Shown here: piece after piece, positions 12,135 through 25,459 of the stretch
How the letters are laid out: each line of letters begins with the position of its first letter
Position numbering within the stretch: position 1 is the first letter of the stretch
NCBI GenBank assembly: GCA_905250125.1
Contig: CAJNOL010000118.1
Location: forward strand, 69,931-133,930
DNA: 64,000 nucleotides
Direction: 5' to 3'
DNA from: Rotaria sordida
Lineage: Eukaryota > Rotifera > Eurotatoria > Philodinida > Philodinidae
Notes under the pieces: generated by a model
What the model saw: the letters and a program-made list of their open reading frames with translations, nothing else
Database searches by the model: none
What the model was told of the DNA's origin: nothing
Program-made: the position numbers and the translations under genes

Positions 12135-13322
12135 CTAAGAATAAATTCGAACAAATGATTGAATTTGTTGTCTACATATAGGGCATGAACGAAGACTGTA
12201 TCCACAAGGTACACAAGTACATAAATGTCCACAAGGCATACAAACTAATTGTCTTTCTTGCGTAAGACATACACTACACTCTTCTAATTTTATCTTTGAT
12301 GTTTTAAGTGAACTAATTGATATTTGGCTTTGTGAAGGAATTATTAAATTATTCGAATTTTCTTGACAAGCATCATATTGTTTTTGAAGAATAAAACAAG
12401 CCATTATTAAATCATCATCTGATGAAAAATCATCATGATTAATCTTCCATTGTTGTTCAAAACATCTTTTAATAATAGAAGGTCGATATTGTGTACAAAG
12501 ACGTTGAGTAATAGGTAGATCAAGTCTTGCATTAACAAGACGCATAAGATTTTCTTTATCAATATTATTTTTTTCTATTATAAGTTGTTTTTTTTTCATT
12601 TGAATTTTAGCATGAAGATAATCACCACATAAATGTTTAGCATAAAGACAATTAGGAAACCATCTAGCATGTTCAATTTTTGGATTATCATTGATACCCC
12701 ATTTATGTAATGATCCACCACAATAAAAACAAGTTACCGTACTTCCAACACCAGAATAAAAAAATCCAGCTTCTGTTAAATTATTAACATTCAGTGAAAT
12801 TTGTGTCCAAGTATTATTATTAAATGTTTCTTGTCGTCGAGATATTTCACACATTGTTGTATGACGTGGTTGAAAATTTCCTTGAAGATTATGAGTAATT
12901 AATGGAGGGAGTTCATTTGATGGCGATGGTATTGATAAAACAAAAGGACATTTAGGTGCAAGTCTGGCATGAACTTCATAAGGATCATCAGTATTTCTCC
13001 ATTTATGATAAATTGTTTTACAATATATACAAATAACTCGATCACTAATATTACAATAGAACCAACCATTCGATGACATAACTTCACAACTAGGAATAAA
13101 ATGAGGCCAATTAGAATAACTTCGTAAACGAGCTGTTTGAATAAAGTCTATTTCATTTAGTGAATGTCGTTTCTTTGTAAAAGTACCATTTGATATCATT
13201 GGAAGTAGAAATTGATGACGATTTTTTTTGTGTTTTTCTATTCTACTAATAATAGAGAAACAACGTTGGCGTAACGATTCATTTTTATAACTTTTCATTT
13301 GAATATTTTTATTATTCGACAT
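12135..13322 (-). CDS. inhibitor-of-apoptosis-type protein, BIR-BIR-RING
   Basis: A single exon of 395 residues. The first BIR domain spans about residues 65-131 with the zinc set C98, C101, H118, C125. The second spans about 163-232 with C198, C201, H218, C225 and the typical FYCGG...HKWG signature. Residues about 255-318 are helical and end in SDDDLIMACFILQKQ, resembling the UBA-like region of some IAPs. A C-terminal RING (about 349-384) reads C349-x2-C352, then PCGH (C364, H366), C370, C373, C380, C383. IAP proteins bind caspases or IAP-antagonist motifs through BIR domains and act as ubiquitin ligases through the RING. All zinc ligands of both BIR domains and the RING are present, so the protein is probably active. 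Orthology to a particular BIRC gene cannot be assigned. The absence of introns contrasts with neighbouring multi-exon genes. Confidence 0.88.
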   Translation of the reverse strand: MSNNKNIQMKSYKNESLRQRCFSIISRIEKHKKNRHQFLLPMISNGTFTKKRHSLNEIDFIQTARLRSYSNWPHFIPSCEVMSSNGWFYCNISDRVICIYCKTIYHKWRNTDDPYEVHARLAPKCPFVLSIPSPSNELPPLITHNLQGNFQPRHTTMCEISRRQETFNNNTWTQISLNVNNLTEAGFFYSGVGSTVTCFYCGGSLHKWGINDNPKIEHARWFPNCLYAKHLCGDYLHAKIQMKKKQLIIEKNNIDKENLMRLVNARLDLPITQRLCTQYRPSIIKRCFEQQWKINHDDFSSDDDLIMACFILQKQYDACQENSNNLIIPSQSQISISSLKTSKIKLEECSVCLTQERQLVCMPCGHLCTCVPCGYSLRSCPICRQQIQSFVRIYS

Positions 13323-16300
13323 ATCGACGTGATGTTGTATAGTTTAAATTAGAAAGATGTTGCTATGTAAAACAATATTTTTATATAAATTATGTTGGAA
13401 TTCATTTATTCCTATGTCTGTTGGGAAAATAAAGATTGATAACAGCTAAGTTATTAGTGTTGGAAATAAACATTAAACACTTTCTTCTACCGAATGAATC
13501 ATATATTATTGTATGCATACAGAACGCAAAAGTAAATATAGTACATGTATTTGCTCATGATAAGTTTAATCGTGAAGCTTTTTGATGGATTTTTATTCAT
13601 AATATTAATTTAGTTTTACCTTGGAAAATAAAAATGACTAAAAAAAAAAGGAAAATAAAACTTGTTTTTTTTTATAGAAAAATGTACAATACAAAGGAGA
13701 TTACGAAGTAATACGATTGTAAATAGATGAACTTTATCATACGGAATGTTATCGATTTAATAATACGATAGCTGTAGATATCATTAAGGAGAGTTAAGGA
13801 TTAAACCGTTCTTGTTAACATTTTTTTGAATAAATTAACAAGCCAATAAATTTTTTGTATGACATTCGGCATTCTCTCTGATCTAAGTGTGTGTTAAGAT
13901 TTTGTTTTGAGTATACTTTCGCAAAGAAGTGTTATGTCTTGATCAGATTATACTCATCACCATCTTTGAATAGTACTTACTTCTTACTTCTGTTTGACCT
14001 CAGATCAATAAGAATTTTTTGAATTATTCTCAATGTGCTAACTGTAGTTATTTTCAATTTCATCCATCTACCACTTACTTCAGTTACTTTCAGATAACGA
14101 TATGAGGCTGTTCGATTTTCATAATATTTTATTTTTTTTTATTTTAGTTCATCGTAAATAGTAAGATGACGTTGAGATAAAACAAGAACACTTATATGTG
14201 GTTTCTTTTTATTTATCATCATGTCTGACTTTTGTAGTTCTTTGATAACATTAGATACTTTAGTATTGCTGATGAAAAACATGAATGTTGTTTTCAGTCG
14301 ACATTACAAAAGATAAGTTTTGTTTTTCATTTTATTTATCTTTATTTTCAAGAAAAGATAAAGATAAATTTTTACAGCAAATTTTTACTTATTTTTCAAT
14401 ATTCAAAAGAAAAACATTTTCTTCTACGATTATTAAAGATAGTAATCTCTTAGAAGCAGGAACGTAGCTTATGGTGGCGCATGAGTCATGATGCCGCACT
14501 CATCCTCCTATAGCTGAAATTTGTTTACACAACGTTTCCTCTTGCTTTTGAGAATTGTCCATGATATTGCTTCATTTTCTGGGATTCAACCAGTGTGAGC
14601 CTTCTACCTTCGTTACTGATTTTACGCTTCTGCTTGGAAATGTTATTTAAGTTGACAATATCTTGTTCGAGCAATCATTCTGATCGATGCATTATTCATA
14701 AAGTTGAAAGAAAAGAATAATGAATCATTTTATTTTTCTTTTGCCAATGTCGAGAGAGGTAAGAGATTTTTGAATAATGAAAATATTTATCGAAGTGGAA
14801 ATGCAAGAGTCATACAGATTTGTTTTTTTTTCTTGCTATAAATAGTTGTTCTTTCGTTATAAATACATGGAAAGTTGCATTGAACAAGACTATTTAATAG
14901 TAAATATTATTTTTCATAGATATGATTGTTAAGGAAATTTTTCTATCAATAAAATAAACGAATAGTTATATTTTTCTTCATGAACATTAGACAGCTTCTA
15001 AGTTGACAGTAAATTTCAAGATTTTTTTCCAGCTTCTTTATACATTCCTAGTCATATATTGTATCATTAAATGTATGAAATTGAAGTGAGTGAAATGAAA
15101 ATGAGAACACGGTATGGAATAGTGGATCAGTTGAGAGTGAGGACTGAATTTTCATAAATACGATTTTATTTAAACAGTTAAAATGTATTCTGTTATCGAT
15201 AGATACACATTCTTAGACATATATACGCGTCACGAGGAAATTTGTAGAAATTTCTGCAATTACCATTCTATGTGAAAGAATTTTCCGCGAAATTTTCGAA
15301 TGTTTAAATACTTGTCAGAAAAATTTCCTGGAAATTTCGGAAATTACCTTCACATCAGAAAAGAAATTTTCAGGAAATTTTGATAATGCCTCATACTACA
15401 GAACGAAATTATCAGATAGTTCTCGTAAATACCAACTCCACAGACGGAAATTTCTATAATTTCTTTATTTTAATAATATAGATATCATTAGATACATATA
15501 TATTCAAAGACTCTTACCTCCAAGAAGGAGAAGAATTTTCGAGAATTTGGACCATTACCCGAAAATTTCCGTAATTGCTAAAATTTCCAGGTAATTACCA
15601 ATATTACCAAAAATTCTTCTCCTTCTTGAAGTAAGAGTCTTTGAATATATACGTATGTATCTAATGATATCTGTATTATTAAAATAAAGAAATTCTAGAA
15701 ATTTCCGTAATTACTTAAATTTCTAGGTAATTACCGAAATTACCAAAAATTCTTCTCTTTTTTGGAAGTAGGGCTCTTTCAATCTATATCTCTGTCGTCA
15801 TATATATATATACATGATAAAATAAAAAGAAATTATAGAAATTTCCGTAATTACTAAGAAGTTTCCGTCTGTACAGTTGGTATTTACGAGAACTATCTGA
15901 TAATTTCGTTCTGTAGTATGAGGCATTATCAAAATTTCCTGGAAATTTCTTTTCTGATGTGAAGGTAATTTCCGAAAGTTTCAGAAAGTTTCTGTATTTT
16001 GACTATGGTTGGTTTTGAATAGTATTGTGGTAATAACGGTAGTTTCGATATTTTCTGAAGCTTGCATTCTGTATAGTTGTGATGTCCGAAATATGTACAT
16101 TTGGTAGAGAAATTTCCTTTGTTTGGAAATCTGCCTGCAATTCTTTATCATCGTATACATTTTTGTTTTGCCTTGCAAATATTCCATACAGCACATAAAA
16201 CAATAATATATAAGATGATAGAGAGTTTCAAGCTCTATTAGGATATATATTTACTTCTTTAAGAAAAATATATGTCTAGATTGCTAAAGACATTGACAAA

Positions 16301-16977
16301 ACAAATTCTGAAGATAGTGACAAAATTCAATCTGTTAGAATTTAATGATGAAAGTATTTTTATTGTATTGCATAGCATATAAATGCAAACTAAAATATAA
16401 ATATACAAGGTGATAGAAAACTCTAAGTACTATTTAAATATGTAATCATTTTTTTAAAACATGTTTTTTGTAGTAACAATATATAGAAAATACCGTGTGG
16501 AACTATCATTTTCTATGCGAATATTAATAGTTGATATGAATTTCTATTATTTTTATCTCATTATGTTCTAGTTTTCAATTATAGTTGATTTACTATACAA
16601 AGCGTTTAATAATTATCATTGTTGATATTTGTCATAAATTTGATTTTCTGTTCTAAACGAATGCAAAAACAAAATATTATTATAATTACATCTGTTTTTG
16701 ATATTTATTAACATAACACCTCATTACCTGTGCTATTTCTTTTCCTTTATTGTATTGTGTTACTTGTTAACCTTCGAAAAAAAAAAAAAGAAGTTGTCAA
16801 GGGAAGAAAGAATAAAAAAAAAAGTATGACGAGTAAAACACTATTGATAATAATTTTTTTTCTTTCGTTCTGCCGTCATTTAGATCGACAATCATGTACA
16901 TTTATTTCTGCAGAGAAAAAAAAACAAAATTGTTGTGAAGAACGATAAAATATAGTTACATAGTAAAATTTAATACA
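13323..16977. other. intergenic stretch containing a nested inverted repeat
   Basis: No exon was recognised. The part at 15314-15991 is a structured inverted repeat (separate entry). A small imperfect hairpin (GGCGCATGA / TCATGATGCC) sits near 14474-14498. Just before 16978 the sequence is A-rich and is presumably the 5' leader of the VPS13-type gene. Confidence 0.5.
15314..15991. repeat. nested fold-back element rich in GAAATTTC motifs
   Basis: The outer arms are about 15314-15470 and 15835-15991. Both carry GGAAATTACCTTCACATCAG (or its reverse complement), then the GAAATTT, CTCATACTACAGAACG and CAGATAGTTCTCGTAAATAC blocks. Between them is a second inverted pair (15470-15580 against 15585-15700, sharing TTCAAAGACTCTTAC and the GAAGGAGAAGAATTTT block). 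A third, direct copy of the inner unit lies at about 15710-15840. The GAAATTTCCGTAATTAC motif recurs throughout. It is best read as a non-autonomous fold-back transposon with an internal duplication. No coding sequence. Confidence 0.8.
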
Positions 16978-19900
16978 ATGGTTTTAAAAAATCTTATTCG
17001 TTATATTATTAATAAATATTTAAAAGATTATATTGAACAATTAGATTATGAAAAAGTTAAACTTGATCTTAAAAATGGTAAATTTTATTATATGATTTAT
17101 TGATTTCTTTTATTTTTTTTGTTTTATAAAGGACATGTATGTTTGGAACAACTTCATTTAAAACCTGAATCTCTAGTAAGTTCTTTTATTTGATTATATA
17201 TATATTTCATAGTTATTCTATTTTAGACCGATCTGAGTCTTCCTGTTACTGTAGCTATTGGTTATCTCGGTAAGTTTTATTATATTTTATTATACCAACA
17301 AGAAAATTATTTTTTTTTTATAGAAAAATTGACATTAATAATTCCATGGAAAAATCTTTATAGCATACCAACAAAAGTTCAAATTAATGGACTTTATATG
17401 TTGATTGTTCCAAAAAATGGTAAATGAATAATTTAAAAATTAAAAATAGTTTTTATTATTTCTAAAGTAACGTCATTTGTGGACTTTAGCATATGGAATA
17501 TAAAATAGCAATGTTTTCTTTTTCCTATTCTTCGACAAATATACGTCATATGATAGGCTTAAGTGCCAGTTATTTTTCTTGTTCAAATAGATAAATTTCT
17601 GAAATATTTATGTAAAAAAAAAAGCATGCTTGTATCATTAGTTATAAAATCAATGAATAATATGTGATATACTATTTCCGATAGAGAAAGATCTTTGGAA
17701 TATTCAAAAAATAGACTATTGTTAATAGATATACATAAACTTTAAGATTCAATGTTAGATTGAAAATTTGTGAAGCGATTTTCTTCTCTATAGGGATTTA
17801 TATGAAAATGGTGAGTTTTTTTTCTTTTTAATTCAAAGATTCGTAAATTTAAGAAATGAAATCATGTAAAATTGTTAGTGCGTGATGATAACAAAGAGAT
17901 TTTATTTTTTTTAATGAGAGATTCTCATTTGTTACCCTTTATATTAAAGACATCTGCATTTTTTTCCACGTTTAACATATGTCATGTCGTGCATGTTCAA
18001 GTACATTTTGAGTTTCATGATTAATTGAAACGATAAAGAAAAGACTCATTTTTTTTCAAGAGATACTAGGTGATAGAAAAATTTTACCTCTACTACAAAA
18101 ATCTTTCTAGCATAAGCTTGAATAATTTTGTTAATTATATTCATATAATGTGTATACTGCTATTTTGCAAACTTTTACAATTGACTTGATCGTTACTTTT
18201 CAAAGATTAACTCTGAAGACAATTATTTTCATCTGAAACTTATATTTATCTTTATATAAAAATCATGTTTGGCTATAATATTGATTAGAAATACCTGACA
18301 GGCATAGTTAAGATAAGTAAAAAGAAAAATTCTTATTAAACAAACGAACAACAGGAAAGAAAAGGAGAATACTTACTATAATCCGACACATAAAAGGGAA
18401 ACTACATGTGACGATAGAATAGTAAAAAAAAAATAATAATCGAATAAAAGAATGAATAAAGAATGCTTCATAAATTTTAGTCTTGTCTTTATTTGTTTTT
18501 CTATTTCTATAATATTCAAAAGCAGACAATCAATAAGTACATATATTTAAATAGTAATACATAAGCTATTATACAAAATGAAAATGTAAACAATCTACAT
18601 TTATAGTAAAACACAACATAGCAGTCATTTTGCACAATTATTTAGTGCAAGTTATTTTTATCATTCTATTATTGTAGATTTTAATGTGCACCTAGATTTT
18701 AGCAGTTGATTTATATATATTTAAAATAAAAATAAATTTTTTAAAAATATTTACCAATTTGGTTTTTTCTTACTATTGACATACTTTGATTGATGTTTTT
18801 CTTTCCAATAATATCTGAAATATTACTCTTTGCATATATGTATATAACTTTAATACTTATTTGCCTTTAGACTAAAAATATGAAAAAGAATGGCAATTTA
18901 TGAAATACTCTTGATAGTAATTGCTTAAGCTTTTGATACTTTCTGATACATGATTTGAATTAGTAAATAATTATTTATAGATAACATTCAATTATGAAAA
19001 TTTTTAACTATTAAAACAAAATATCAAGTCTTGATTAACTTAAATATAATAAATGACAAAGAATATTTAATACTTATTGAAAATTTTTATCTAACTTGAA
19101 AATCTATTAGTTTTAAACAAAACTTAAAATTAATATTCCTACGTAGATGATAACGAAATAAGACTAACGATTAATTTACAGAATTGATTTCAACATGAAT
19201 ATTGATCCTCAACACAAAAAAATGATGCTTTCCAATTCTATTACTCAGAAACTGAGTTATTCTCAACTTTGTCTTCCATACAAAAAAAAAAAATATCGTT
19301 CAAAACTGTTTTTCATTGTTGTAGAAATTCGTCGAGACTTAACTGAATATTATGATGACAAAATGCAACGTGTTCAACGAAAAGTTGATAATTTAAGAAA
19401 GGCAAGATTAAGTTAGTATTTTGAAATTTCTTGTTTTCTTTTTTATTTAATAATCTATTTCAGATAATAAAAAAGTTGATGAAAAAGAGACAACATTTAT
19501 GGAACGAATGAGATTACAAATAATGCAGAATCTTGAGATAACAATTCGAAATTTACATATTAGCTATGAAACAATATCAACAACAAAATTAGGACATCCA
19601 TTTTCGTTTGGACTTACTATACATTATCTCGAAATGACTGTAAGATTTTCAAAGATAATGATAAATCTTTGAATGAAAATAAAAATAATTGTTTAGACAA
19701 CAACAAATCGTCAACCAATTGAAAGAATTAAAGAGAATACAGTTGTAATATTCAAGGTTAAATTTATATTTTCTTTATTTCATTAATTATATGTGAATTA
19801 TTCTAGATGAAAGAAATGCATACACTTTCACTCTATTGGAATACAAAATGTAAATCAAGGATTGATATGTCATTTGATGATGTTGTGGTTAGTATTTTGA

Positions 19901-22900
19901 TATCTAAATGCCAATACATATCTGAGCAATTGAGAATAGAATTCTGAAGAGATTTCACGTAATATTAATTTATCTACAAGACATTATATCTAATATGCTT
20001 GTCATATCAACCATAAATTTTTAGCTGTAAACATCAGTTAAAACAATAATGAATATGCTACATTCCGTATACCAGAAGAGGTTTTACGAAAGTATCTGAA
20101 AAAGTATTATGCTTAAAATAAGTGCAGATACTTCCACAGTAGTAATGCAATGCATTCTCAAGTTGAGCAATTAGAAGTATCCTTTTCTTGTCGATGAAAT
20201 TGTGCAAGGATAGAGATTCTCATATCTTGCGGGGACGATTTTTCTCGATTATCATTTCCGTTGCCGTAAGCAGTGAAATAAGTCGATGCATAGATCGGTG
20301 ATAAAGAGCTTAGTTTAGTAATCCTTCTTTTTTTTATTCGACAGCAATGGTTGAAGCTTTTGTAAAACTTCTTAAAAGTCTTCTTTAATTCCGAAGACTT
20401 TTTTAGATTGAAAAGAAGAAAAATAACGATAGAGAATATAATTATAAAAAAAATCAGACAAAAAAAAAACACTCTCGAAAAATCATCTTAAAGATCTAAA
20501 GCTTTAAAATCTCTACTGTATATTTTTTTTTCTTGAAAATCATAGTGCTTCAGCTTATCGACGTATACATCTAAGCGAAAAACTTTCAAAATTTCTATAC
20601 GTGTTTCAGTTTTTTGTATTTACGAAGAAATATTATCACTAACATAAATGAACTTCGTGTGTCATTACGGTTTGTATAATGTGATATAACTTCAAATTAA
20701 AATAATATTATGATTGGAACTATAGTTGTTTAATTAGATAAAAATAAAAAGCTGTTACATAAATATATTTCAATGTATAAGAAAACAAAATAATAAAAAA
20801 ACACTGCAAAGCAGATATTATAGCAGTTTAAAAATTTTCTAACTAGATAAAGTCATATCTATTTATTATTTAATTTTGTTTATGAAAATAATACTTCACA
20901 AGTCTTTTCTCAAATAATTATTTGAAATGTAATCTATCATATTTTAGAAGGACTTAAAATCTAAAATAGCCACATATAATTATATACCAAAAACTGACGA
21001 AATGAATTACAGTATGTATATTGTTGAATTCTCATTGAAATAAATCTTATTGTTAATTGATATCATATTTATTTCAAATAGTTCTTTATCCAATGAATCC
21101 TATTATCAATTTAATAATAAAATTACAACCGGGAGAATATAATTTTGAACGTCCAGCATATGATATTGATATTCAAATCGAACAATTAAATCTTAATATT
21201 GATCCAAAACAATTTTCTGATTTACTTGATTTTATTAAATTTCAAAATTATAGTAAAATTTATGGTATAATAATTTTTAATAAATTATCAAATTCATTAT
21301 ATTCTTATTGTTATATTTTTATTTATAAAAGATCGTTGTCGAGAATATCGTGAATTACAATTACAACAAGCATTAGATATTACTGAATTGACATTAGAAC
21401 AAAAAGAACATCTAAAAGTAATTCTTTTTTCTTTTATTATATATTCATAATATAATTCTGTTGTTTTTGATATAAAAGTATCTCGAAACAAAATTAGATG
21501 TATTCAATTTGGCTTATATTCGTCATAGTGTTGAAATAGAAACAAATTCTACTCTAAAAACTAAAGAAGTTGGACATCACCATACTCATCATCGACACTA
21601 CAATCATTATCATCATCACCATCATCATCATCATCGTCATTCGATAAAAACAAATCGAATAATGAATTCTACAGTTACTTCTACCAACAATCATAAATGG
21701 TGGAATTCTTGGTGGCAAACAAAAAGTCATTCGAGAGAAGGTGAATATCATTATTTAAATAGAATATTTTAATTAATTTTAATATCACATATGTTATACT
21801 ATATTAGAGCGACGAAAATCATCAACATCTAGTTCTATTACAACTAGTGGAGATTCTTTTTCTGAAGATGTAAGTTATTCTCTTTACTATGATCATTTAA
21901 ATAATCTATTTTTCATCATAGTGGCCTAATATTGATGTTGAAATTAAAGTTAATAATCTTCTATTGAATTTATCATTACCAAAGATGAATAACACTTCTC
22001 AAATATTTCAATCAACAGAAAATGAAATTCTTTGTCCAATTAAAATTATAAATGCTCAATTCGATTTCAAACGACGAACTGTTTCATCAAATATTTTGTA
22101 GTACAAATACTTAGATATATTTCTCTTTAATTTTTCTTTTTTATTATTATTTAGATTTGTAATTGATCTTCAATCATTTTCTGTATTTGGTATGCAAACT
22201 GATAATCAACATCGACCATTATTATTAACAGCAGCTTCCACATCATCTCTTCCATTGATACACAGCGAATTGGAATTTTCTCCAATTGATAAAAAATCTG
22301 ATTACCGTCTCTTTTTAGTTCTAGAACCATTAAAAATTGCATATGATGCTGTAAGTTAACAATGTTGATTAAGATTATTTCAAATATCGAAATATCTTAC
22401 GAGCTGTAGGCAGATATATATACTACTCTGGAGTAAACATACATTCTGTTGAATAATTTGAAGCAAATAGCTATGTAGAACTTAGTCAGTTTCAATCTAC
22501 ATTTGATGATACAAAAGATCAGGAGACGATACTTGAAAATTGAGAGATTTGGTTTTCCTAAATTTGAAATCTTTAGGATTATAATGGTAATAATTATTAT
22601 CTATTTCTTTCTTTTTTTGTCTATGTATTTCCTAGCCGACAATCAATAAAATTATTGAATGTTTTGATCCCAATAACGATAATCTCATGTCGACATTGTC
22701 AAAGTTTGTTGATTGAATTAATTTTTTAGAACAAAACACTATGTTTCTTTTTATTACATAGAATAAAAAAAAGAACAATTGAAGAAATGGAACAAGATCT
22801 TTCTCAACAAAAAGTTTTTGATATGACAATACAATTAAAAGGCATTTCACTACTTTTACCAAAAAATGGTATATTATATAAGTACGTAAATACATCTTCT

Positions 22901-24965
22901 AATTGTTTAATATATATTTGTCTTAATAGACATTCTTCCATGATTCATATTGATTTGGACAATTTGGTCTTTAATTCATGTTTAGATGATGACAAAAATG
23001 ATATTAATTCACTATTCAAGGTATAATTTATTAGAATCTCACTATCTTTTTTTTCTTTAAAATATTAAATTCCATCTATTTGCTTTATTCAATTCACATC
23101 AGCGATAAAAAAAGTGGCTCGATATAACCATTGATTTAAGAATATTTTGTCAAATATGACTTACAAATAGACAGAAAGAAGAATTCACATATTGATTGCT
23201 ATATAGACTCTGATAATAAAGCATTGTCATATTAGTTTAAATGCTTTGGAAAGTAAAAGAAACAAAAAGAATTACTTTTGTTTACATAGGAAGAAGCGCA
23301 ACAGTTACGATTTTATACAAAGTATCAATTGAAATTACATAATCTACGGATTATTTACTCACAATCAGGTATTTTGATCTTCTTCTATTTAAGATTAATC
23401 ATTAATAATTTATTTTATTTCATAGATAGACGACAATTACATATATTACGACGAATACCATTGATTGATATCAATTTTTACAAATGTATCTATTCGGATG
23501 ATGTCCACTTGACAGAGTAAGTGTAGAAATCTTACTTCATTATTATAACTTTGAGAGCTCTCAAGCTCATCGGTTGCTTTCGGTTAGTTTACTAGTTTTG
23601 TTATTTATTTAAGATAACGTCACAAAGATAACTATTAGTGAGAAGAATGAGCCAAAATAGAAAATTGTAATGCATACATTGTATGATCTGTTGTGACATA
23701 TTTAAATCGACTTTTTGATAACATATGACATTTATTTAATAGAAAAATCAGTAGAAAATTGATAAACTTGCGGAAACCACTTCAACTGACGGTTTTGAAG
23801 AAATATGAATATATCTTTCATCGAACAAATTAAATGCAATAGAACTTGAATAGAAAACCTCATCTGTTGTAGAATAACATTCGGCTTCATATAGTTTTTT
23901 TTTATAAGGCTGAGAAAACTTCTAAATTGATTCATTTTCGTGAATGGATATTTGAAATGTTTATGAAATCTGATCGATAGAATGTCCTAGAAATAACTTT
24001 CGAAAACAAATACATATCACTACTGTTTCTTGATCATATTTGATGAAGTTTTTTATTTTTATTTGAAAGAGACATATTTCATATGTATTGTTCAAAATTA
24101 TCACTAGTTACATGATATTAGGTTTCGATCTTTTCACAATACTATTGAAAAAAATTAATCTTCTTTGAATATTCTAAGCCTTTTCAAGACTTATTCGTAA
24201 TCTAGACATGGCCTCCTATCAGGTCCTAACGGTTAAAATTATTTCCTACTTCGTTTCAAAATCATGAACTTTTTTCGATAGATCAAATTAAAATTATCTA
24301 TTACTTACTTAAATAACTTAGTAATAGATACATATATTATATTTTGTTATATATTAACAGTTGGCGTATTGCTGGAACAATTTCAAAAATGGATCAAATT
24401 GAATTATCAAAAACAATTTTAATTGAGTTGATGAATCATTTGAAATCTGTTCCATTATTGTATTCAAACATGATGGAAACATTGCATCGAATCAATGTTT
24501 ATTGTAAATTTCCTTTTCTATATTTTCTCGTCTATTATATTCCTTATTTTTCAGTTCTTATTTTTCCACCTTATACAACTATAGAAGTTGATCTTTTCAT
24601 TCAAAACTGCTTTCTTCTACTGACACAATTTCATACATCAATTATTACAGGTAGAATTTCTTTTATTTTTCTCGTTTACTCATCTATTATTCATTTCTTT
24701 TTAATCACCAAGACATTCATTGTCATATATTGAAACCACGAGATAAAAATAGCGATAAAAAAGATATGACAATTTTACTGAATAATTTAACAATGTCACA
24801 TCAAACTAATTCCGAAATAAAACAACAGTAATCTTCAATTTTGTTCGCTTATTATTATTATTATTGTTATTATTCGATTTCTATTCATATAGATCATCAT
24901 TGTTATTTTATCAAAATCGATCTATCAAATTAAATTATAGTAATGATCCGATTATGAGAGTGTGA
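16978..24965 (+). CDS. VPS13-type bridge-like lipid-transfer protein, N-terminal portion, probably truncated
   Basis: Twenty-four exons join by GT-AG introns: 16978-17077, 17132-17175, 17227-17269, 17324-17419, 19325-19411, 19464-19639, 19697-19756, 19807-19887, 20948-21011, 21082-21264, 21332-21417, 21479-21740, 21808-21869, 21922-22097, 22155-22350, 22636-22707, 22762-22881, 22930-23020, 23290-23368, 23426-23516, 24361-24503, 24555-24650, 24713-24827, 24893-24965. The product is about 865 residues. The start has the chorein N-terminal pattern (IEQLDYEKVKLDLKNG, then IIPWKNLY and LIVPKN). Later come MERMRLQIMQNLEITIRNLHISYE, SFGLTIHYLEM and YDAPTINKIIECF-like blocks. VPS13 proteins bridge membranes at contact sites and carry lipids along a hydrophobic groove. 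Two oddities: phase agrees at every junction except exon 16 to 17, where one extra A in an A8 run breaks the frame; and the frame stops at 24963, while the family exceeds 3,000 residues. A His-rich insert lies near residues 373-395. It is either a truncated gene or an early pseudogene. Confidence 0.78.
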
Positions 24966-25259
24966 TTTATTCAAGGAAACAAATTCAATCCTAATTTTGA
25001 ATATTCATAAAAATGTTCACATTAAATGATACAGTGAAGAACAATTGAAAGCTCATACTAATTTTTTTTTAATATTTTTTGTTTCTATACTTCTTTTATT
25101 TTTACACATAATGTATATAACAAGATAAGTATGAAATACACTGAATATCATGATATATTCGTTTTGAGTAAAAAATAAAATTACAAGTATAAAAGTTGCA
25201 TCAGACAACAAGTGATGATTCTTTTTCAACAATCTATATTTATATCTCAATCATTATAA

Positions 25260-25412
25260 AGAAAATTTATAGACTTGTCATATGGACTGGTTATAATATC
25301 CATAAACTATATTTACAATATACACTACCAATTTCTTCTGTTCAAAATGAATGCAATATTTGTAATAAAAGTGAAAGAAGTCAGTTAATGTTAATATTGA
25401 ATGTCAAGTTGT
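25260..25412 (+). pseudogene. possible decayed VPS13 exon
   Basis: A plus-strand frame preceded by an AG at about 25267 reads with a hydrophobic alternating pattern (GYNIHKLYLQYTLP, then SERSQLMLI). This resembles the region of VPS13 following the N-terminal repeats. It lies 300 bp beyond the stop at 24963, and I could not connect it in frame to the last good exon. I read it as remnant 3' sequence of the truncated gene. A chance open frame remains possible. Confidence 0.3.
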
Positions 25413-25459
25413 TAATAGTGTTTATCATCACCCGATCTCTAGTATGTTGCTGCTGATAG

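Noticed and set aside
16730-16948. 72-codon frame just before the VPS13-type start
   Set aside because: Lys-rich translation of A-runs; more likely 5' leader sequence.
20158-20472. Minus-strand frame of 104 codons with a hydrophobic start
   Set aside because: It lies wholly within a VPS13-type intron, is dominated by low-complexity T/A runs, and has no splice or motif support.
21554-21751. Minus-strand frame with a Met-rich run
   Set aside because: It is the reverse of the CAT-rich His codons in VPS13 exon 12.
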